In this document: piece by piece, positions 16,174-23,418 of the stretch
Layout: each line of letters opens with the position of its first letter
Position numbering within the stretch: the stretch's first letter is position 1
DNA from: a virus
Virus record (IMG/VR): IMGVR_UViG_3300029911_000100
Location: 1 to 33,140 of that record
DNA length: 33,140 nt
Direction: 5' to 3' (one strand)
Notes under the pieces: model-generated
Database searches by the model: none
What the model was told of the DNA's origin: nothing
What the model saw: the letters and a program-made list of their open reading frames with translations, nothing else
Made by a program: the position numbers and the translations under genes

Positions 16174-16521
16174 ATGAGTTTAATTAAATTAGCTATGCGA
16201 ACTGGTAAAGCTATTAGAGGTTTATTTAGTGCCGTAGAAGCTGATGTTAAAAATTCTAGAAATGCAACTAAAAAAGCTATTCAGGGCGCTTATGAAGGTG
16301 CCAAGAATGGTGATTTAGGTGCTGCTTATTTAAAACAACGTAAAATGAATAGTGATTTAGGTAAGAAGATTCGTAAATTAAGAGATCAGATTAAAGGTCA
16401 TGAATCTGAAATTAAATCTCATAAATTAAAAGAAAAGATTATCGGTGGAGTTGGATTAGGAACTACCATTGGCGCTGGAAGTCTAGCTTTTCGTCATAAA
16501 AAGAATGTGGAGAAATTATAA
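16174..16521 (+). CDS. Small virion-interior protein with MSLIKLA N-terminus and glycine-zipper C-terminus
   Basis: I start this 115-residue protein at ATG 16174, which has AGAGG at the right distance. The in-frame ATG at 16123 lies in a hairpin stem and lacks a ribosome site. It begins MSLIKLAMRTG, the tag shared with three other proteins in the window. A basic, helical middle (residues 20-80) is followed by GGVGLGTTIGAGSLAF, a glycine-zipper-like hydrophobic stretch, and a basic end RHKKNVEKL. No family is recognised. I infer a packaged internal protein that loses its N-terminal tag during capsid maturation. Confidence 0.68.
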   Translation: MSLIKLAMRTGKAIRGLFSAVEADVKNSRNATKKAIQGAYEGAKNGDLGAAYLKQRKMNSDLGKKIRKLRDQIKGHESEIKSHKLKEKIIGGVGLGTTIGAGSLAFRHKKNVEKL

Positions 16522-16796
16522 TGTCTATCGTAAAACTTGCTTTTAATCTTTCAGGGATTAAAGATGCAGTAGTTAATGCTGCTAAAGGTACTGCTATTAA
16601 ATCTGAGGCTCATCGCCTTGAGAATAGTACCTTAACTTCATTACGCAGACTTCCTACTGCTGCTGATAAACTTAAACATTTTGCTACTACTAAATCTGGC
16701 TTAAAATCTTTAGCTCCTAGTGCTGCTCTTTATGGAGGGGCTGCTTTAGGTGTTGGCGCTGCGGCAAAAGCTTTAACTGGCAAAAAGAATGATTAA
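16521..16796 (+). CDS. Small virion-interior protein with MSIVKLA N-terminus and glycine-zipper C-terminus
   Basis: This 91-residue protein begins MSIVKLAFNLSG; its ATG overlaps the previous stop (TAATG), with GGAG nine bases upstream. A basic helical middle precedes SAALYGGAALGVGAAAKAL and a basic end TGKKND. The layout (tag, basic helix, small hydrophobic Gly/Ala stretch, basic tail) repeats that of the preceding gene even though the sequences differ. Coupled translation with both neighbours indicates a shared job. Function inferred as internal or ejected virion protein. Confidence 0.65.
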   Translation: MSIVKLAFNLSGIKDAVVNAAKGTAIKSEAHRLENSTLTSLRRLPTAADKLKHFATTKSGLKSLAPSAALYGGAALGVGAAAKALTGKKND

Positions 16797-17142
16797 AGAA
16801 ATTGCATTAAAATATGATGATTTAGGATTATTTAAACTTGCATCTATTCTTGAAAAAGATGGTGCGGTTAATCCTATGCAGATGGCCATTAGTAAGACTA
16901 TGAATCCTGAACAGGGATTACATTATAATCTTGCTACCGATGCTGCCGCTGCTGCTAAAAAAGATCCTTCTAAATTAGGATTAATGAGACAGCGTTTACA
17001 GGGATTAAAAAAGACTGGACCGTTAAGATTAGATGATGCTGTTAAATCTGGCATTGTTAATTCCTTAAAGAAACCTACTCCTATAGCAGAAGTTATTCCA
17101 TTTGCTAATAAACTTAAATCTATGGCTTTAAAAGTGAAATAA
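16789..17142 (+). CDS. Small basic virion-interior protein with internal LFKLAS motif
   Basis: This 117-residue protein overlaps the previous gene by 8 bases. It begins MIKEIALKYDDLG and carries one copy of the head motif, LFKLAS, near residues 14-19, followed by an acidic turn and an Ala/Lys-rich basic body (DAAAAAKKDPSKLG). If the motif is a cleavage site, about 18 residues would be removed. No membrane-like segment is visible. No family is recognised; context places it with the packaged proteins around it. Confidence 0.62.
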   Translation: MIKEIALKYDDLGLFKLASILEKDGAVNPMQMAISKTMNPEQGLHYNLATDAAAAAKKDPSKLGLMRQRLQGLKKTGPLRLDDAVKSGIVNSLKKPTPIAEVIPFANKLKSMALKVK

Positions 17143-17143
17143 T

Positions 17144-17359
17144 ATGAGTTTAATTAAATTAGCATTTAAAGACTCAAAAGAATTAGATAGTGAATATATA
17201 GATAATAGATGGCTTGGAAGACGGGCAAGAGGTAAGTTATTAACTTATCCATTAGCTGCATTTGGAATGTTACCTGCTCCATTACTTGGACATTACTTAG
17301 ATCATAGACGTAAAGAGAAAGATTTTATGAATCATCCTGAAAAATTTAAAAAGAAATAA
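17144..17359 (+). CDS. 71-residue protein with MSLIKLA N-terminus and one hydrophobic segment
   Basis: The protein begins MSLIKLAFKDSKE; the first 20 bases of the gene equal those of the gene at 16174. A short charged stretch is followed by a hydrophobic segment near residues 33-50 (LLTYPLAAFGMLPAPLLG) and a very basic tail (HRRKEKDF, then KFKKK at the end). Upstream spacing is two bases after the previous stop and the ribosome site is weak. It fits the set of tagged small proteins with a membrane-active look. Function unknown. Confidence 0.62.
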   Translation: MSLIKLAFKDSKELDSEYIDNRWLGRRARGKLLTYPLAAFGMLPAPLLGHYLDHRRKEKDFMNHPEKFKKK

Positions 17360-17361
17360 TA

Positions 17362-19086
17362 ATGTATAAATTAATAGAATCATCAAATATTCCAGAAGAT
17401 CAACAAATATCTATCTCATTAGAAGATAGATATGAAAATGATTTTATTAAAACTGCTTCTAAAAGAGATTTACCAAAAGAAGTTGATGAGGCTATTAAAA
17501 ATTTAAAACGTAAAAAAGATCATAGCTATATGTTAGTAACTGCTATGGGTGATGGTGAAACATGGTCTGATAATAAAAATCATGATTATTTTCCATATGA
17601 TTCATTGTTAGGATTACAAAATACTCCTGTTTGGAATGAAGTCTCACCTAAAGATGAAAGATTAAATAATAGAATAAAAGCTAAGTTACGTTATCAAACA
17701 TTTAGTGACGCTGGCTGGTTTCATCATCATCATAACAAACCAGAGCGTGGAGATCAAATTTATGGTGAGGTTCCAAATGCTATTTGGAATCCAAAAATGC
17801 ATACAGTACTTCTTATTATTGGAGTAGATAATAAAAAAGATCCTGAAACTGCTGAAATGATTAAAAGAAATCAATTAGTTGCAGTTTCTATGGGAGCTAA
17901 ACTTCCATGGGATCGTTGTTCTATTTGTCATCAACATAATACTTCTATTATGAAATATTGTCCTCATCTTAAATTTCAAATGGGTAAAATTTTAGATGAT
18001 GGTCGTAAAATTTATGCTGAAAATTTATTTCCTAGATTTTTTGATATTAGTAAAGTAAATCGACCTGCATTTTTAGCCGGTATGCAATTAGAAAAAGTTG
18101 CTAGTACAGATTTTGAATTTAGTTTAGATCTTGCTGATTATTATGATATTGGACAATTTGATAAAGAGGCAGAAGAAATAGAAAAACATTCTACCATTTA
18201 CAAAGAAATGCCAACTCATATTGAAGGTGCAATAGCTAAAGTATGTAATACTGAAAGAGATCTTCCACATAAATTAATGGAAGAATTAGCTAAACTTAAA
18301 CCTTCTGAAGCTTGGGGTGCTTTAACTCATGCCGGTATTATTGCTAAGCCAAATGAGTTTGCTTATATTTTATTAAAGAATTCTAATCGTGATGATTTAG
18401 CTCAAGAATTTTATCATACTAAAGCAGTAATTAAAAATCCTGACGTAAAAGGATTAGATGAAGAATTGCATTCTTTAGCTGATATTGATATTACACATAA
18501 AGCCGTTAAATTATCTAATGAAATTCCTACTCATATATTAGATGAAAGATCTATTGGATGTGTTGGAGATAGAATTTACAATACTGAAAAAGGTTTACGT
18601 AAAGAAGCCGAAATAACTAGAACTATAGGTCTTGGATCTATTCTTTCTGCATTATATTTATTATATCGTAATAACGCTGAAAGTAAATTTAGCGCTTATG
18701 GTTTATTAGGTTCTGGTATTTCTCAAATGATTAGAGACAATAAAGAGTCTGATAAATATATTAGTAATAATCCATTTACTAATGAAGAGTTAAATAAACA
18801 AGCTGCCGCAGTTCCTGGTTTCTGGAATTCAGGCAAAGGATTATTAACTAAAGGAGCTATTGGTTTTGCAGCTCCATATATTGCTAGTGCCCACTACCAA
18901 AATAAAATGCAACAAGGATATCCTGTTGGAGTTTTAGGTAGAACTATTGCTAACAACCCTGGTAAAATGGGAATTGTTGGTGCCGCAATGGGAATGGCTG
19001 GTGCAAAGAATAGTTATAAAGCTATTAAGAATGTATCTAATGATTTAACAACTGGCGTAAGCAAAATTTTTAAGGATAAAAAATAA
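17362..19086 (+). CDS. Capsid maturation (prohead) protease with long C-terminal extension
   Basis: This 574-residue protein cleaves head proteins during capsid maturation by family inference. Residues 55-85 hold LVTAMGDGETWSD and NKNHDYFPYDSL, a pattern I associate with phage head proteases. A histidine cluster at 121-124 is followed by NKPERGDQIYGEV, matching the H...G element of herpesvirus/HK97-type proteases, and LVAVSMGAK puts a serine at 176. A zinc-knuckle-like CSIC...CPHL lies at 186-203. K-x-A sites occur at FIKTA (28-32), LEKVA (243-247), FDKEA (266-270), LRKEA and LNKQA, so self-cleavage at 32 and 247 would free a core of about 215 residues. The C-terminal 300 residues are helical with Gly/Ala-rich hydrophobic ends and a basic tail. 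The protease call is good but not certain. Confidence 0.7.
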   Translation: MYKLIESSNIPEDQQISISLEDRYENDFIKTASKRDLPKEVDEAIKNLKRKKDHSYMLVTAMGDGETWSDNKNHDYFPYDSLLGLQNTPVWNEVSPKDERLNNRIKAKLRYQTFSDAGWFHHHHNKPERGDQIYGEVPNAIWNPKMHTVLLIIGVDNKKDPETAEMIKRNQLVAVSMGAKLPWDRCSICHQHNTSIMKYCPHLKFQMGKILDDGRKIYAENLFPRFFDISKVNRPAFLAGMQLEKVASTDFEFSLDLADYYDIGQFDKEAEEIEKHSTIYKEMPTHIEGAIAKVCNTERDLPHKLMEELAKLKPSEAWGALTHAGIIAKPNEFAYILLKNSNRDDLAQEFYHTKAVIKNPDVKGLDEELHSLADIDITHKAVKLSNEIPTHILDERSIGCVGDRIYNTEKGLRKEAEITRTIGLGSILSALYLLYRNNAESKFSAYGLLGSGISQMIRDNKESDKYISNNPFTNEELNKQAAAVPGFWNSGKGLLTKGAIGFAAPYIASAHYQNKMQQGYPVGVLGRTIANNPGKMGIVGAAMGMAGAKNSYKAIKNVSNDLTTGVSKIFKDKK

Positions 19087-19658
19087 TGGATCTCAAAGAA
19101 TTTATAGAAAAAACAGAGCCAGAGGTCTTGCAAAAACTCGCGTCTGAAGCTCAAGATGAAATGGTTAATAAAGTAATAGATGCTATCTTTCCTTTGTTAG
19201 AAAAGACCGCAAATTATACAGCACAGCTTGTCTTAGAAAAGATTGCCGAAGAATTATCTGAAAAGAAAGAACCTAAAGAAGAAAAGGAAGAGGTTGAAAA
19301 TACCGATAATCCTAATGAGGAAAGTGCAGAACAAGCTGCTGTAGAAGATGAAAATGTTAAAATAGATAGTACTCCTGCTACTGGTAATAAAACTAATGAA
19401 ACTATGGACCCAACTAATACTCCAGGTGGTATGCGGGCTCAGGATATTAAAAATGCGGTAAGTGAAGCTTGCGAGGCTGGTCAATCTAATAAAATTATTC
19501 CATTTGTTAAAGCTGTAGGTGAACAATATCCTGATGCTATTCAGGAATTAATTAAAATGGTTAAAGTAGAATTACAAGCTGCTTTTTTAAATAAATCTAT
19601 TGATGAGGAAACTGCTACTGCTCTTTCCGATGAATTAAATGCGATGGTGGGAGCTTAA
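19086..19658 (+). CDS. Acidic scaffold-like head protein with three K-x-A motifs
   Basis: This 190-residue protein begins MDLKEFIEKTEPE; the ATG overlaps the protease stop and AAGGA lies nearby. The N-terminal 60 residues are helical with LQKLA, LEKTA and LEKIA. A very acidic, Lys/Glu-rich low-complexity region (about 60-90) leads to a Thr/Asn-rich linker. A helical C-terminal domain with AVSEACEAGQSNKIIPFV follows, plausible as the capsid-binding end of a scaffold. It lies between protease and capsid genes, the usual place for scaffold and core proteins. Function inferred from position, charge and motif. Confidence 0.62.
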   Translation: MDLKEFIEKTEPEVLQKLASEAQDEMVNKVIDAIFPLLEKTANYTAQLVLEKIAEELSEKKEPKEEKEEVENTDNPNEESAEQAAVEDENVKIDSTPATGNKTNETMDPTNTPGGMRAQDIKNAVSEACEAGQSNKIIPFVKAVGEQYPDAIQELIKMVKVELQAAFLNKSIDEETATALSDELNAMVGA

Positions 19659-20063
19659 ATGAGTGATAGTTTTATTGATAAACTTTTAGCAGAAGCCGAA
19701 TCTGAGATTGGTTCGGATTTAGAAAAGTCAGCTAATGATGAAAATGGTGCGCCCGATGCTCCATCTAATCAGGAACAGGGTGGTGGTGATATTTTAACTA
19801 CTGCTCAAGCCTTTTTACAGAAAGTAGAACAGTTTAAAGCTGCTTTATCTCAGGGTGGGACTCCAGCAGAAGGTGATCCTAATGCGCAGCCTAATCAGGA
19901 AGATCAACCTGCCGAAGCTGCCGCTGCTCAAGCTGTAGGAGCTACTACTTCTGGTAATAGCACAGTAATGATTCAAAGACCTGATGGAACGCAAATTAAA
20001 TTAGCCTCTTTAGCTTCGTTAGTTTCGGCTAGAGGATCTAAACTTTTTAAAGAGGTAAATTAA
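19659..20063 (+). CDS. Small acidic scaffold-like head protein
   Basis: This 134-residue protein starts right after the preceding stop, with GGGAG upstream. Residues 1-27 are helical and acidic, with LEKSA near the end of this helix. A middle region rich in Gly, Gln, Ala, Asn and Pro is probably disordered. The C-terminus contains TVMIQRPDGTQIKLASLASL. Disordered acidic composition and position before the capsid gene fit a core or scaffold role. No family recognised. Confidence 0.6.
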   Translation: MSDSFIDKLLAEAESEIGSDLEKSANDENGAPDAPSNQEQGGGDILTTAQAFLQKVEQFKAALSQGGTPAEGDPNAQPNQEDQPAEAAAAQAVGATTSGNSTVMIQRPDGTQIKLASLASLVSARGSKLFKEVN

Positions 20064-20064
20064 A

Positions 20065-20448
20065 ATGGACCCAGTTCAGCAAGGTCAATCAGATCCGCTT
20101 CAGGATGCTTTACAGCTTTTAGATGAATCTGCTGCTATTATTCAAGAATTAACTGCTCAGATTCAGTCTAAGGGAAAAGACGAAGATATGTCCAAGAAAG
20201 CGGAGGAAGTGGCCGTTAAATTAGGCGTGTCTTTTAATCAGGCTTCTGATATGATTAAGACTGCGAGCGAATCAGGTGAAAGTATCGATGCCATGGTAAA
20301 AATGGCCTCTATTATGAGACAGAATAGATCTTTTGGTTCCGTATATACAGAAGAAAAAGTAATTCCAATTTCAGGCTCTAAAGCAATTGATTCATTCATG
20401 GAAAAGCAAGCTGCGTTAATGGGTGAATTAGGACTTGACGAAAATTAA
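20065..20448 (+). CDS. Scaffold-like helical head protein with four K-x-A motifs
   Basis: This 127-residue protein begins MDPVQQGQSDPLQD and is almost wholly helical. It carries the motif as MSKKA, MIKTA, MVKMA and MEKQA, spaced roughly 10-35 residues apart. A short VIPISGS strand near residue 100 interrupts the helices. It is the last of the acidic helical proteins before the decoration-like and capsid genes. If the protease cuts at each motif, it would be reduced to short peptides, as core proteins are in T4. Role inferred. Confidence 0.62.
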   Translation: MDPVQQGQSDPLQDALQLLDESAAIIQELTAQIQSKGKDEDMSKKAEEVAVKLGVSFNQASDMIKTASESGESIDAMVKMASIMRQNRSFGSVYTEEKVIPISGSKAIDSFMEKQAALMGELGLDEN

Positions 20449-20473
20449 CCATTATATCAAGGAGATATAAAAT

Positions 20474-20908
20474 ATGTTTAACATTCTCAGTGGCCTTCAG
20501 GAAGGTTCTCACTCAGTAATGATCACTAGCCGTTCTGGCCCCGCCGGACTGGTTAAAGGTACGGTTGTTCAGTTAACTGGTACTTCTAATACTATTGCTA
20601 AATCTGATAATAGCACCGTAGGTCTTGGATCTTCAATTGGTTTCATCTTTGAAGATCTGTTAAGTCAGACTTCCGGTTCTTATACCGTAGTTTATGGTGT
20701 CATGGAAGCTGAAACTGATCAGGTTTCTGGATCACCTGCCATTGGTTCTTATCTTAAGCCTGGCACTGGTGCTACTGCCGGTTTACTTATTGCAGCTAGT
20801 CTTCCTGGCGATGCTAATTTGGTTAAAGGTCAGGTAGCTGATAGTTACAGCATTGCTAATGATGCTCAGGGTATTAGCACTTCGGTTTATCGTATCGTAA
20901 CCTTTTAA
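20474..20908 (+). CDS. Putative capsid decoration (cement) protein
   Basis: This 144-residue protein has a strong AAGGAGATAT ribosome site. It is predicted beta-rich, Gly/Ser/Thr-rich, with no Cys and no K-x-A motif. The segments PAGLVKGTVVQLTG, IGFIFEDLL and IGSYLKPGTGA read like the beta-tulip/lambda gpD-like cement proteins that sit just before capsid genes. Codon use is richer in G/C, as for the capsid gene beside it, in keeping with high copy number. The absence of the motif argues for an outer or late-added component. Decoration role is inferred from position, composition and expression signs. Confidence 0.5.
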   Translation: MFNILSGLQEGSHSVMITSRSGPAGLVKGTVVQLTGTSNTIAKSDNSTVGLGSSIGFIFEDLLSQTSGSYTVVYGVMEAETDQVSGSPAIGSYLKPGTGATAGLLIAASLPGDANLVKGQVADSYSIANDAQGISTSVYRIVTF

Positions 20909-20941
20909 GATAAATTAAAAATTAAATAGGAGATTTTAATT

Positions 20942-21862
20942 ATGAGTAATATGATGGCTTCCCAGCTTTGGGATGTATTTACCGGAAAATCAGCTTCCGG
21001 TATGGAGAAGGTAGCCGCTCTTACTGAGGATTTTATTCGTGATCGCCTTCGTGAGACTAGCGTATTAAATCGCGCTATTCCTCCTGTAGTACTTACCGAA
21101 GCACAGATTGAACGTAATACTACTAATGACTGGCCTCTGAAGCGCGTTGAGATTGAGCCCGATTCTAAGGCTTTCACTCTTGGCTTCCGTGGTAAGGGTT
21201 CTGCTAACTTTATGGAAGGCAGAAAGTATGAAGTTTACTTTACCAAGATTGAAACTCAGCACTTTAAGAAGACCCGTGAAGAATTAATGACAATGCGTTA
21301 TCCTCTTATGGATGTTGTGAATAACAACTTCGTACTGGATATGCAGGAACAGCTTGATGCTCTCTTTAAGATTAGACTTGATGCTTCCGTAGCCGCTTCC
21401 GGTAATACCTCTGCTGCTACTGCTGGTGCCGTAAAAGATAACTTTAAGAATGCAGTTATTACAGCGGTTCGTCAGGTGCTTGGTAAACGGCGTAGAGTTG
21501 CTCGCCTTATTATGACAGAATCAACTTGGCTGGACCTGGCTAAGCTCGAACCTGATAAGATTGGTTATGAGAATGTTGGACGTATTGCGCTGAATGGCGT
21601 TGCTGCGGAAAAGACATTCTTAGGTTATGAAGTTATCACTTCGATTAACTCCACTACCGCTAATAGCGTATGGCCTGATGATAGTATCTATGCCATTGCA
21701 ATGCCTGAATTTTTAGGTTCTAACTTTATCCTGGGTGATGTTCAACAGGAAATGAAGCGTGAAGCTAATATTCTCGAATGGTATTCATGGGCTGATCAGG
21801 GTGCTGAAATTGGTAACGTTGCCTCAGTTGCTAAGGTTACTGGTATTGCCTCTCTCACTTAA
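20942..21862 (+). CDS. Major capsid protein (HK97-fold candidate)
   Basis: This 306-residue protein has AGGAG nine bases upstream. The N-terminus carries MEKVA at residues 21-25 followed by ALTEDFIRDRLRE; cleavage there would remove 25 residues. Downstream features fit an HK97-type capsid: an E-loop-like basic strand (LKRVEIEPDSKAFTL), a GKGSANFMEGRKYEVYF segment, a long helix ELMTMRYPLMDVVNN, an A-domain helix after VKDNFKNAV and the strand RRVARLIMTESTWLDL. Codon use is the most optimised in the window. It follows scaffold and decoration genes and precedes connector candidates. Major capsid identity is well supported by context; the fold is inferred. Confidence 0.82.
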   Translation: MSNMMASQLWDVFTGKSASGMEKVAALTEDFIRDRLRETSVLNRAIPPVVLTEAQIERNTTNDWPLKRVEIEPDSKAFTLGFRGKGSANFMEGRKYEVYFTKIETQHFKKTREELMTMRYPLMDVVNNNFVLDMQEQLDALFKIRLDASVAASGNTSAATAGAVKDNFKNAVITAVRQVLGKRRRVARLIMTESTWLDLAKLEPDKIGYENVGRIALNGVAAEKTFLGYEVITSINSTTANSVWPDDSIYAIAMPEFLGSNFILGDVQQEMKREANILEWYSWADQGAEIGNVASVAKVTGIASLT

Positions 21863-21875
21863 ATAGGAGTTACAT

Positions 21876-22247
21876 ATGTCGTATGTCAAAGCTTTGTTTG
21901 GTCATATTACTGGAGAAGGTCTTTCGTTAAAAGAGGGGCAGATTGGATTTATTGAAGATAGTAAAAAGCATATCTTAAATGATCTAGTTAAACGCGGTCT
22001 CGTTATTGTTAAAGATTCTCATGAAGAGGCTGAAGCTTTTAAGTTTATTTCTCGTCAGGAATTATTTAATAAAAGTTACAAATCTTTAAATCCTCCTGAA
22101 GGCGAAAATGCTCCTGTTAGTTTAATTGATTGGGAAAATACTCAACCTACTATTATTAATGGAATCCCATCTAATTATATTGTTGAAGAGCCTAAGAAAG
22201 AAGTTAAAAAAGTAGTAACTCCTCCTTCTTCAGATGATAAAAAGTAA
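21876..22247 (+). CDS. Hypothetical small head protein after the capsid gene
   Basis: This 123-residue protein has TAGGAG upstream. It starts MSYVKALFGHITGEG, with a short globular N-terminal domain of about 75 residues (GFIEDSKKHILNDLVKRGLV). A Pro/Asn-rich linker and a lysine-rich, disordered end (KKEVKKVVTPPSS) follow. The first half resembles the small domain phages often encode just after the capsid gene, but I cannot name a family. It ends the transcript at the hairpin terminator that follows. Confidence 0.55.
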   Translation: MSYVKALFGHITGEGLSLKEGQIGFIEDSKKHILNDLVKRGLVIVKDSHEEAEAFKFISRQELFNKSYKSLNPPEGENAPVSLIDWENTQPTIINGIPSNYIVEEPKKEVKKVVTPPSSDDKK

Positions 22248-22249
22248 AT

Positions 22250-22258
22250 TGTTATAAT
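22250..22258 (+). promoter_or_regulatory. Extended -10 element in front of a hairpin
   Basis: TGT-TATAAT within TTGTTATAATATG matches the core of the two minus-strand promoters at 11597-11605 and 23419-23427. Transcription would start around 22265, inside the left arm of the terminator hairpin, so it could make only a very short hairpin RNA or read into the next gene. It may be coincidental in such AT-rich sequence. Confidence 0.35.
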
Positions 22259-22261
22259 ATG

Positions 22262-22299
22262 AAACAACTAAAAACCGCTTCTAGCGGTTTTTGTTGTTT
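22262..22299 (+). terminator. Intrinsic terminator after the head operon
   Basis: AAACAAC (22262-22268) pairs with GTTGTTT (22293-22299), and AAAAACCGC (22270-22278) pairs with GCGGTTTTT (22284-22292). The loop is TTCTA and one T (22269) is bulged, giving 16 paired bases in all. T-rich sequence follows. It ends transcription of the capsid operon on the plus strand. The long A-rich left arm makes it look functional on the minus strand as well. Confidence 0.82.
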
Positions 22300-22301
22300 T
22301 A

Positions 22302-22310
22302 TGATATAAT
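22302..22310 (+). promoter_or_regulatory. Extended -10 promoter for the 278-residue gene
   Basis: TGA-TATAAT at 22302-22310 is a consensus hexamer with TGn extension, directly after the terminator. The start of transcription would lie near 22317, leaving a leader of about 12 bases with the AGAGG ribosome site. No -35 match is obvious because the hairpin occupies that position. Confidence 0.6.
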
Positions 22311-22328
22311 CAGATAGAGGTAACTCAC

Positions 22329-23165
22329 ATGATTAATCCACCCCAGACCTTTCCAAATGGTCAAATGACTCCACAAATTTTAATTAATCTTATTCGCATG
22401 TTTCTTCGAGATAAACCTAAATTAAATGCTTTAATTAAAAAAGAAGAAACAGATGATGATGAAATTAAATTAGCTATTAATATGGCTATTAGTGATTGGA
22501 ATAGCACTCCACCACTTTTAACTCACGTTGGATTAACTAATTTTCCAGTTATGGATTGGTTAATTGTGGCAAGTGCTATGTTTATTTTGCAGTCTGCTGG
22601 TGTATTACAATATAGAAATGAATTGCAATTTAATGATAGTGGTATTACTACTAGTCCATGGACGAAGGGTCCAGCTTATATGGGCGTAGCTGGTATGTGG
22701 GCTCAATTAGTAGAAAAGAAAAAATATGAATTTAAACTTGCAATTAATTATGGTCGTACATTTGGTATTGTTAAAAGTGCTGAATATATGCTTTGGGATT
22801 ACTCAGGACTTTATACTGGTCCAGACTATTTAACCGCTACAGGAACCTCCTCTATGTCTGCCGTCCCTGGTGGTATTCTAGGCCCGAATGGTCCCAGCGG
22901 TAGACCCCAGACCCCCCAGAAAACCGACCCATTTGTATTTGTAATGAGCAATTGGACCCTCGATCCGGTGAATAATCGTTACGTGATAAATTTCTATCAC
23001 AATTTAAATTCAGATGTAGATGTTAGAATTACAGATCCAGTTACCGGAACTGATTTACGAAATAAAGTTAATATTGTTTTTCAGAATAAGAATGTATTAT
23101 TTATTTGGGTTCCGATAGTACCTGATACTCGAATGGAAGGCCAGATGATTGCATTTAAACTTTAA
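22329..23165 (+). CDS. Putative neck/connector protein with Pro/Gly-rich insert
   Basis: This 278-residue protein has AGAGG eight bases before ATG 22329. The N-terminal half is helical (LINLIRMFLRDKPKLNALI, then an acidic turn and AINMAISDWNSTPPLL). It includes a hydrophobic helix WLIVASAMFILQSAG and a Lys-rich helix. These resemble head-tail adaptor folds. A linker with PGGILGPNGPSGRPQTPQ at about 180-197 is much richer in C and G than the rest. A beta-rich C-terminal domain of about 70 residues (FVFVMSNWTLDPVNNRY) follows. It has its own promoter and ends at the bidirectional terminator. Adaptor or neck role is inferred only from helices and position. Confidence 0.45.
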   Translation: MINPPQTFPNGQMTPQILINLIRMFLRDKPKLNALIKKEETDDDEIKLAINMAISDWNSTPPLLTHVGLTNFPVMDWLIVASAMFILQSAGVLQYRNELQFNDSGITTSPWTKGPAYMGVAGMWAQLVEKKKYEFKLAINYGRTFGIVKSAEYMLWDYSGLYTGPDYLTATGTSSMSAVPGGILGPNGPSGRPQTPQKTDPFVFVMSNWTLDPVNNRYVINFYHNLNSDVDVRITDPVTGTDLRNKVNIVFQNKNVLFIWVPIVPDTRMEGQMIAFKL

Positions 23166-23181
23166 TTAATAGTTAAAAAAT

Positions 23182-23205
23182 AAAGCCCCGGTTAAGGGGC
23201 TTTTT
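23182..23205. terminator. Bidirectional intrinsic terminator at the plus/minus convergence
   Basis: AAAGCCCC (23182-23189) pairs with GGGGCTTT (23196-23203), six-base loop. T-runs follow on both strands: TTTTT on the plus strand, and the complement of AAAAAATAAA on the minus strand. It ends the head operon and also the 63-residue cassette, whose stop codon lies at 23207-23209 right beside it. Confidence 0.88.
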
Positions 23206-23206
23206 A

Positions 23207-23398
23207 TTATTTAGTTTCTAAAAGAACTGAATCTAAATCTGGCCATATCTTATCTGGGCGTTTACTCAATTCAATTAATATATCATGGGATATTTTAGGT
23301 CTTTTAAAAATAACTAATTCTTTTCTATTAATCCAATAAATTCTACCAAAAATTAATACTAAAGAAGAAAACCAGATTATTATAATTATATACCACAT
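23207..23398 (-). CDS. 63-residue membrane protein on its own transcription unit
   Basis: The protein begins with an Ile-rich membrane segment (MWYIIIIIWFSSLVLIFG) followed by a basic cytoplasmic-type tail of 45 residues. GGAAG lies nine bases upstream. Immediately upstream is a consensus extended -10 element, and the gene ends at a terminator, so it forms a complete one-gene unit between two operons running toward each other. Size and topology suit a superinfection-exclusion, anti-holin or inner-membrane effector protein, but no family is recognised and the role is unknown. Confidence 0.68.
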   Translation of the reverse strand: MWYIIIIIWFSSLVLIFGRIYWINRKELVIFKRPKISHDILIELSKRPDKIWPDLDSVLLETK

Positions 23399-23418
23399 AT
23401 TATATTACTTCCATTTAT

